A stretch of 64,000 nt of DNA from Stenopsyche tienmushanensis (lineage: Eukaryota > Arthropoda > Insecta > Trichoptera > Stenopsychidae). The notes under the pieces were generated by a model. The model did not search any database. It saw only the letters and a program-made list of their open reading frames with translations, and had not been told where the DNA came from. The position numbers and the translations under genes are program-made. Shown here one piece after another: positions 56,520 to 64,000 of this stretch (the first letter of the stretch is position 1; each line of letters opens with the position of its first letter). The DNA lies in assembly GCA_008973525.1 (NCBI GenBank), contig WACJ01000320.1, positions 186,001 through 250,000 on the forward strand. The letters are read 5' to 3'.

Positions 56520-56660
56520 CGAACTAAAGCCCCTTGAACCCATATTCTGACATTCAGCCCTCGATATGCGCGGTTTCCTTGTTACGATTTCACTATGACG
56601 CGGCATGTAGGCAAATAATAGCCTAGTTTTTCAATTAAAGGTTGGTATTTCAACGTGTTA
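56520..56660 (+). repeat. hAT-type GTGGCGGATTTAG repeat, internal fragment
   Basis: Contains CCCTCGATATGCGCGGTTTC, CACTATGACGCGGCATG and TTCAATTAAAGGTTGGTATT in family order. A further scrap of the family's other end is near 57170-57260. Confidence 0.55.
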
Positions 56661-57349
56661 AATCATCAGATAAAGATAAATTACGTTTTTAATTATCTTC
56701 TCAATAACAAATGTAATTCCTATATGCTTTCAATCAGCAGTTAAGAAAAATAATTTTCTTATTACTGTTAGTGGCATAATTGAAAAAAAGTTCTTCTACA
56801 AATATTAGCATTTGGATTAAATATGCTGCAGAAAACTTTCATCCTTCATCTCGCAACTTTTTTACATGAAAAAAATAAGCACCATTGATCAATCAGAATT
56901 ATCCTAGTTTGCAAAGTGGCTACATATGTATTGAATAAGTCAATCAAATTTCAAAGAAATTGGTTTGATAAATTTTGAAAACTCGTGGTAATCGATTTGA
57001 ATAACGCGCCTAAGATTGCTATTCGTTTATCACCAAGAAAGTTTCTACATAAAAATCTTGCAAAGCCTTGATTGTTGCTCCATTGGGACATCTTGGAAGA
57101 CTTAGCTCTCTCGAAATTGCTTGCACCCTTTGAAGTGGCGCATTTATCTATAGGCGCAGAAGGGGACCCCTCATAAATTTTAGGGGACCTCAAAAAGTTT
57201 TTGACCCACCGCGTGATTCAAGTGATTCAAGAAATTACTCAAAGAATATGCTCATCCTTTGAAATACACGTCAACATTCTAGTATTATTATAATCCTAAT
57301 CAGATTGCAGTGACTTATCCATTCATCCAGTTAGGGCTATAATAAGGGC

Positions 57350-57790
57350 GTGGCAAAGCAGGCGCCCGCCATGGGCGCAATTGAGCTTGGGGCGCAAAAC
57401 GCAGAATACCGACTTGATCAAGAATTGTATATCATTTTTATTTTACTCGATCATTCTACTTTACATGAATCAACTGATTGACTCTGTCCATTTTTATAAT
57501 ATGTACTAATTGTCTAATCCCTCTTTAAAACATAAACATTGGGCTGACCCAGCCGGCATAAGTCCGCAATAAAATAAAGACAACAATATTTTAAACCGAT
57601 TGTAAAATTTAAACTCACTCGATCAGTCTTCGGACAACTTCGTTTCATAATGAGAGTTTGATTTAGTTCTGTAGACTTGTTAAGCTAGACGCTTATTCGT
57701 CATATCAGCGGTCCGATAAGCGGACCGATTGGACATACACACCTAGTGGTCATACTGTCCTCTTTTAGGGCATTTTATATGATCTCTACG
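57350..57790 (-). repeat. Dispersed repeat family B, reverse orientation
   Basis: GGGGCGCAAAACGCAGAATA, CATGAATCAACTGATTGACT, GCCGGCATAAGTCCGCAATA and ATAAGCGGACCGATTGGACA, in the same order as 49890-50300. Confidence 0.6.
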
Positions 57791-58285
57791 ATCACGTTAG
57801 TAATGTAGCGTCTATACACTTTCTATCATAGCTTTTTTTTTTCGGAAAAATTGTATATGGCGGCGTTAAATTAATATCTATAAATCTATTTTTTTGTTTA
57901 CATGTAGTTTATGTTAATTATTGTTAAATAAACATCGTCTACTTTCGATATAAGGTGGTAAGAGTTTCGATAGACGTGGCTAAAGTTGTATCGCGCTTGA
58001 TTTAAGTGTTGCATTTTTTTAAGCAATGCATACAATATTAATTATAAGAAGCTGCGGCATAGTTTCAGTATCTTAAGTATGACATTTATATAATATTTAT
58101 TTACAAGTTTTAAAAATTGTTATAAATGGATATTTCAATAGCGTCATTGCTGAAAGTCGTCTTGTTTCATCGGCCATACAAAGAAACGAGTCGTGCTTAA
58201 TAGATACCGCATAATGATGTGTTTGAAGTAAGTCTGTAGTCGTACAAATAGATCAAACCATAAATTCATATAAGTGGGCGTGGGG

Positions 58286-58500
58286 TCAGGGGTGGTCAAC
58301 GAGGGGTCGCGATCCATCGCTCACCCTGTCTGCGTCGAGTTATACGGCCAGTTAAACTACATTATTCATGACGAGGCGGGCCATGGTGTACTTTCAAGTG
58401 TTGTGCACACCACCAATATTTGTCTTGGTTACTGGCTTTCCATGCGATTCCACCGTGCCCAATGGCAAAAATAACCAACAATCAATTCCATATTGTCCCA
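58286..58500 (+). mobile_element. hAT end fragment (CAGGGGTGGTCAACG)
   Basis: CAGGGGTGGTCAACGAGGGG resembles another common class of hAT terminus. The 66-codon frame over it has no family resemblance and is not called. Confidence 0.4.
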
Positions 58501-58944
58501 TATGAAGTCACTTTATTCGTGCATTTGAGAACCGCCCAATTTGATTTAGACACACTTTACATCAATGCAGTTCTTTGACATAATCGTATACATACAAATT
58601 TAGGCTCTGTTACAGATTTGGCCACTTTGGTGTCAGATTTGGTCAAATTTCGAACTTAAGATATCATACTATCTATAAACATATTATTGTATTTTTTTTT
58701 AATATTTTAAACAATAGCGAAAAATAGAGTAGTGATACATGTACGCAGTGTTACATGTGAACCGTCACTTGCTCTAACAGTTATCCGTAGATTATGTATG
58801 CATGTCGCACGGCTAGGTCACAAAACGACGTACTTTTTAACCTAAAGCAGGGTCGTATTAGGGTTATTTGCTTAAAATGTGTATTATTTAGGGGAATGAT
58901 CATTTTTTATAAAGCGTTTCCATCGTGTCGTCGACTTTTGGCAA

Positions 58945-59130
58945 ACTTATAAATATGTAAAAATGAATGTCTGTTGTGCGTTTGTCCCGTATGCGTTCCT
59001 ATACCATTCATCTGATTGCGATGAAACTTCGGAGAATTATTGTATGCATCTCCGTGAACGTTTTAAAAATAGCATAAGCATTGTTCATGTATGCAATTTG
59101 TTTTGCGAGACGTTTAGCGAATGCACTATG
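58945..59130 (+). repeat. Helitron-like repeat, 5' part
   Basis: AATATGTAAAAATGAATGTC, TTTGTCCCGTATGCG, ATTGCGATGAAACTTCGG: a diverged member of the family at 29611-30214. Confidence 0.45.
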
Positions 59131-59199
59131 TGGGAAGAATGCGCGCGCAATACGATGAGTGAGTTCAGCTCACGGGAGAGAGAGAGAGACAAACATAGG

Positions 59200-59580
59200 A
59201 CCCTCTACTCATCCGAGCTGTTTATTGAGTCCGCTATTCCAGCCCGCATAACAAAAGTGCAGGTTGAGGTGCAGAACCGAAAAATTTAAATTCATGCCTG
59301 CGAGGACATGTTATTTCTCTACTATTTGAGGCCAATTGCGCTCTGAACATAAAAGGATGAACTAGCTAAGGGATGATCTACTGAGCTTCCCCCCCCCCCT
59401 CCTCGGTGGCCTCTACAACCCTATCGAGATCATATAAGGCCCCAGAAATGCATTTTCTCTATGAATATATGAATGCTCTAAAGTTAGAGGGAGCGGTCAC
59501 AAGATTTCGGTGTCCAACCGGTCCAAATATTGGACCACTGACACATCATAAAGAGAGAGACGGTCGATCTTCGAGGCGAA
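59200..59580 (+). repeat. Dispersed repeat family B
   Basis: ATCCGAGCTGTTTATTGAGT, GCCAATTGCGCTCTGAACAT, a C-run at about 59390, then GTGTCCAACCGGTCCAAATA and GGACCACTGACACATC. Confidence 0.55.
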
Positions 59581-59826
59581 AGCGAGGGCGCACATGTTTT
59601 TGGATCCTTTTCCGCATGGTTTTAGCCCTTCCCGCGCTACACGTGGCATGGCTACATATGTAAATATCAGTCAAAATTATTTTTGTTAAAAACATATTTT
59701 TTAGCATAATTAAGAACATTCCATTCCTTCTTTCATAATTAGGATTCAACATGAATAATATTTTCTAATTTACTCTTTTTAATTATTGATGATTCGTTAG
59801 TTAATGTAGAACTAGAAATATGTAAT

Positions 59827-60125
59827 ACTAGCCGTGCAAACATTGATTTTTATATATAAGATCTACTGTGAGTTAATTGTACTATACCTATATTATTTGA
59901 GAAAGTGCAAACAATAAGCTGGAAAAGTTTTATCTCAATCGAATGAACGGTATGGCAGCGCATTAAATACGGACAAACAAACATTGATTTTTATATATTA
60001 GACTATGCCTATGTTACTCGCGAAATTTTTAGCAATAAGTAGATGAAGTTTTATCGCAATCCGATGAACGGTATGGTAGCGCATTTCTAACGAACAAACC
60101 CCAATTCATTTTATATATTAGATTA
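59827..60125 (-). repeat. Helitron-like repeats, reverse orientation
   Basis: Starts ACTAGCCGTGCAAACATTG (a reversed CTAGT end) and contains at least two overlapping copies of the body (AATGAACGGTATGGCAGCGC near 59942 and ATGAACGGTATGGTAGCGC near 60064). Confidence 0.5.
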
Positions 60126-60289
60126 AACATATTAAATGAAAAGGTATTGATTTGATGCTTATTGGCTGGAAATTTGGGAGTCCCAGCTTGGAGTCCATAG
60201 GAAACAAATTGAAATCTGGGAGTCCCAGTCTGGGTACATAGCAAATATATATAGGAAGCGGTAAGCTACAAAATACATAATAATTACTT

Positions 60290-60670
60290 GTCCGAACCCG
60301 ACTTGGGGCGCAAAACGCAGAATACCGACTCGGTCGAGAGTTGTACATGGTTTTTATTTTACTCGACCATTCTACTTTTCATGAACCAACACTGATTGAC
60401 TCTATTCATTTTTATAATATTTAAGTTGCCTAATCCCTCTTTCTTCGTTATCGCCCATCCGATCAGTCTTCTTCGGATAAATTCGTTTTATAATAATAGT
60501 TCGTAATCGTTCTGTAGACATGTTCAAGTATGGCGTTCGATTGCAAGACGCTCATTCGTCACATCAGCGGTCTGAAAAACGGACCGAATGGACATACGAA
60601 CCTTGTGGCCACTCCGTCCTCTTTTAGAGCTTTTTATGGCATTTTCTAATATCTGTACGATCACCGAAGC
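60290..60670 (-). repeat. Dispersed repeat family B, reverse orientation
   Basis: CGACTTGGGGCGCAAAACGC, GACTCGGTCGAGAGTTGTAC, AAAACGGACCGAATGGACAT and a G-run at about 60693. Confidence 0.6.
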
Positions 60671-60699
60671 AACAATAAATTGGACTTCCCCCAGGGGGG

Positions 60700-63110
60700 G
60701 GGGGGTGAGATAGAAACATTTTCTAAAAGTGCTACAATAAAAATATTATGGATAGCATAAGTTAAAAAATCTTTTCAAAATAAAATTCTAAGGTTAGAAA
60801 AATTAATGGATTTCTTTCAGGATAACCTAATAATTGTCCAATATCAATTTATAGTATTTTGGGGAGAGCCCCATATTAAATAAGTATATTTTTTGATTGA
60901 TAACTAATTTCAAAAAATATTTAATATCGATTGCAGCGTGGCAGTTTAGATAAATCATTTGTGGATTATACAAGCATTCCTACAGAAACACAGACAGTAA
61001 ACGACTAATGCATTTTGGCTTCAGTAATATATTTTTTTATACACTTACAAATCACTAAATTTTTTAATTAACAACATTTGATTGCTAAAAAATAATGTAA
61101 ATATCTGTATTACAATAAATGACCCCGCGTTTCCAATGCAACCCTTTGTGATTAGGGGCGGCACCCAATCCTGGGAAATCACACCTGTGATTCCATTTGA
61201 ACAGCACATACACTACGTTACATGCACACCTCATCCCACACCTCTCCATTAACCCGGCTAACGTAGAAATGAGATTTTATGGTGGCCTTTATTATACAAT
61301 TATCGTACAGGGTTGGGTTGCGGCTATAATTTACGTAGAAATAAAACAATATCGACGGCAAAAATATATTTCATACGTCGTTGAATATATTCGTTAGTAA
61401 TTCGAGCATTATACGATTTATAATATCATGAATATTGCCATAATATTATATATGTTTATATCTGTATAAAAAATGTCTTTCGTTTTATCATTACGATAAT
61501 AATAATGTACGTCTTATAAAAAGTACAGCGGAAATAAATATAAATTAATTAACTATGCACAAAATATTCCAACAACGATTGAGTCACGTTGCATATGGTA
61601 TACGGCCAAAGTAAACAGCACACAAATTCATATCGGAGGATCCTTACATAATTGTTAACTTTAAATGCTGTAAGCCAACAGGTGCAACTAAATTGATGAG
61701 TATTTATTTGACCCTTCGTTTTGCATTTACAACATGCGATGCTACATAAGTTGATGAATCTAAATCGAATAACATATTATATGGTACACATGACCCTTTT
61801 ATATGGCAAATTTATTGGAAAGCAATAAAAGAGTATTAAAAAATAAAACAGTTTATTCATGAATATATGACAAGATAATACAGACTTTGATAGAATGCGA
61901 AGAAGAAAAAAAAAACATAATTAAAATACAAAGAGATAATACGTACAAAGGCAATTATTGTATGTATATTGTGTTTGAATACTTTCTGGATCGGTGCAAT
62001 TTCTTCCCTACATATACCCTGTATACCTACAATCCTATTTACATAGCGTTCATCCTTATTTTACAATCCCCCATGAAAGAATTGCAAATGAAAATATTCA
62101 TTGTTATACAATAGAATTAATTTGATTAAGTACGAGAAATTTTAATACAAAATTTATAGCTGAAAATTAATGATACTGTGCTTATAAAGTCAATATAAAG
62201 GGTATCGATAGAATTAACGGAAGGAATGTATACATAAAAATATGTAGCAAATATTAATTATTCGATTAAAATTAATTTATGTATAGAAATATAAAATTTA
62301 TTCAAATAAGTCTTGCTTTGCAAGGCCAGTTAGATGCTAACTGAATTAAATTTATAGTACGGACGGCAGCGATATTATTTGTGTAATTATTCATACAAAG
62401 CCGACGAAATCGGTACAAATTTCCATCGTTGCCTCCCGTACTAATAGTTTATTAAATTAGAAATGGAATGCTAAAATATAACAAATAACAATATTGCACA
62501 AATATGTAAATTGTCATTACCTGCAATTAACGTTTTAAGAAGCAATATTTATTCAAGGTATATCAGTAACTGCAATTACTGATGGATAAAATAGTGCGGC
62601 ATACCAAGACATAGGATATGCGGTATACAATAAATGGTAGAATACATCTGATGAATGTGCCAAGACACAAAAAACATCGATAAGATCCTGATTAAATGAT
62701 CCTATTAACGCGTTCATACCAAGATGACGCATAATGCAGACGCGTCCGCCAAAGCGTTAAACATAAAATATAGAAATGTGAACAAATCCGTGCAAAATAA
62801 CAAGTGATTAAATCATTTTAGAAAGATGTACAACATCCAAAAAGAACAAAACAATGTTTAATACATAAAGTGGTACAATAGTAAGTTCAATTTAAATCAA
62901 ATAAAAATAGTCTTAATGCTAATTTTGAAACGTAAATGGCTTAATAACTGGCACAACTTCAAAACAACAACAAAAATGATAATAATGGCAATACTGTTTT
63001 ATTAAATAAATATTTAAATGCATCTAAGGAAGCTTTTTTTGTAGTGATAAATGGAATATATGGGAAAAATGGCACCGAATATATATAATAAACGAATATA
63101 TAAATAAGCT
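60700..63110. other. AT-rich intergenic DNA, no gene recognised
   Basis: Short open frames exist (for example 61197-61397 and 61887-62114) but show no domain or splice context. At 62705-62760 TTAACGCGTTC and AAGCGTTAA face each other, perhaps a tiny TTAA-flanked palindrome. Confidence 0.5.
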
Positions 63111-63112
63111 AC

Positions 63113-63290
63113 AGGCATTTGAAAAAATAACGCAAAGATTCAATGACGATGCGCTGATTCGCACGGACAAACAGATTGAGGTGCTCAACTGCATAAAGAG
63201 GCGCAATCTGGAGTGCGTCGGCCGTGTAATAGCAGCGATTGTTCAAATAGGAGGATATACTCGGAGAATAGGGCGTACTAACCTTTCCCT
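63113..63290 (+). pseudogene. LINE C-terminal fragment
   Basis: The + strand reads ALIRTDKQIEVLNCIKRRNL then ECVGRVI, similar to the xLLNTIKRRKLEYLGHIMR stretch near the end of many insect non-LTR polyproteins. It is cut off at both sides. Confidence 0.6.
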
Positions 63291-63625
63291 CACCATGATA
63301 TGTATTTGGTACACAATATGAATATAGTATATATATCAATATAGATGGTATATATATCGATATAGATAGTATATCGAGATTCAATGTACATTTAGGTGTA
63401 TTTTTTATGATGAATTTTCAAAAATAATGGAACTTATCAATCTGGAAATTCTTCTCAAAAGCTTAAGAATTGCATTTGTACGGTTATGCGGTTTTTAAAA
63501 ACAATGGATCCTATCCCTTGGTTTTCTATGTAGTTCAATATTTCTTATGCGAATCGAATATGAAATATAATAGATAAGGGGTTCAGAATTTCATATGGTG
63601 TACCAAATACATATCATAGTAAGGG
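63291..63625. repeat. Inverted pair of a ATGATATGTATTTGGTACAC repeat
   Basis: ATGATATGTATTTGGTACAC at about 63296 faces GTGTACCAAATACATATCAT at about 63599, with TTTCATATGG beside the right one. A third, single copy sits at 46590-46626 in the bZIP intron. Possible MITE ends or a small inverted duplication. Confidence 0.55.
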
Positions 63626-64000
63626 GACGGTTAAATCAATAATTTCACTATGTAAGGACATTTATGGAAACAAATTTTGCAACAAGAGTATATAAAATAA
63701 ATTATTCTTAATCAATATAATAACATGAAGATAAGTCTTCTAAATTATCAAAGATTAAAATAAAAAAATATAGACAAATCTAAATGACTTTAAAAAAATA
63801 ATCTCAATAGGGGAAAAAATACATATTTTTTTTAGTGAAAGTTAAACATTTTCAAATGTTATCTGTAATTTTTTGATGTATAAATTGTTAAAATATAACT
63901 GTGGAAAACAAAAATTAACATTAATTTTCTTTAATGCTGATACTGAAAACGTCGCAGTAGCCAGGGTTAATTATAATTTAAAAATAATGATAGTTTCGCG

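Noticed and set aside
61197..61397. 66-codon plus frame at the right end
   Set aside because: No domain, splice signals or homologous motif; probably a chance frame.

Overview
The window is animal nuclear DNA, AT-rich, with short GT-AG introns, many degenerate mariner copies, hAT and pogo-like elements and LINE fragments. Proteins and transposons point to an insect or another arthropod; I could not resolve the order. The genes were rebuilt exon by exon from splice signals, reading phase and recalled family similarity, because most exons are shorter than the longest open frames around them.

Layout. (1) 1-20.6 kb: a tandem cluster of three secreted hemicentin-like genes (von Willebrand A domain plus two Ig domains), all on +. 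Copy A (35-5672) enters from the left edge and is diverged. Copies B (9186-14122) and C (15546-20586) are recent duplicates, each with 11 exons of identical length and an intact 617-codon frame. Copy A's large intron (648-5170) is packed with nested repeats. (2) 22.5-36.4 kb: a DRAM2-like autophagy-modulator gene on +, seven exons, with introns full of mariner and LINE debris. A complete, intronless gene for a WAC-like WW/coiled-coil protein (27236-28204) lies inside its intron 2. After the DRAM2-like stop the same frame stays open for about 308 codons, which suggests a long isoform made through another splice acceptor. (3) 39.9-44.0 kb: Prp4, the WD40 subunit of the U4/U6 snRNP, on -, eight exons, complete. 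(4) 46.2-48.8 kb: the last three coding exons of a CES-2/PAR-like bZIP transcription factor on -; its start lies further right and was not found. (5) 49-64 kb: no convincing host gene, mostly dispersed repeats, with a CCAAT-rich segment near 54.5 kb that may be regulatory.

How the genes relate. The hemicentin-like cluster is a gene family that grew by tandem duplication; exon lengths are kept in all three copies and silent changes are over-represented between B and C. DRAM2 and WAC homologues both have reported links to autophagy in other animals, so the nested arrangement could matter, but co-regulation is only a guess. Prp4 and the bZIP gene look like ordinary neighbours.

Limits: no alignment or transcript data were available. 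Splice sites are inferred, and repeat boundaries are approximate unless a target-site duplication is given.
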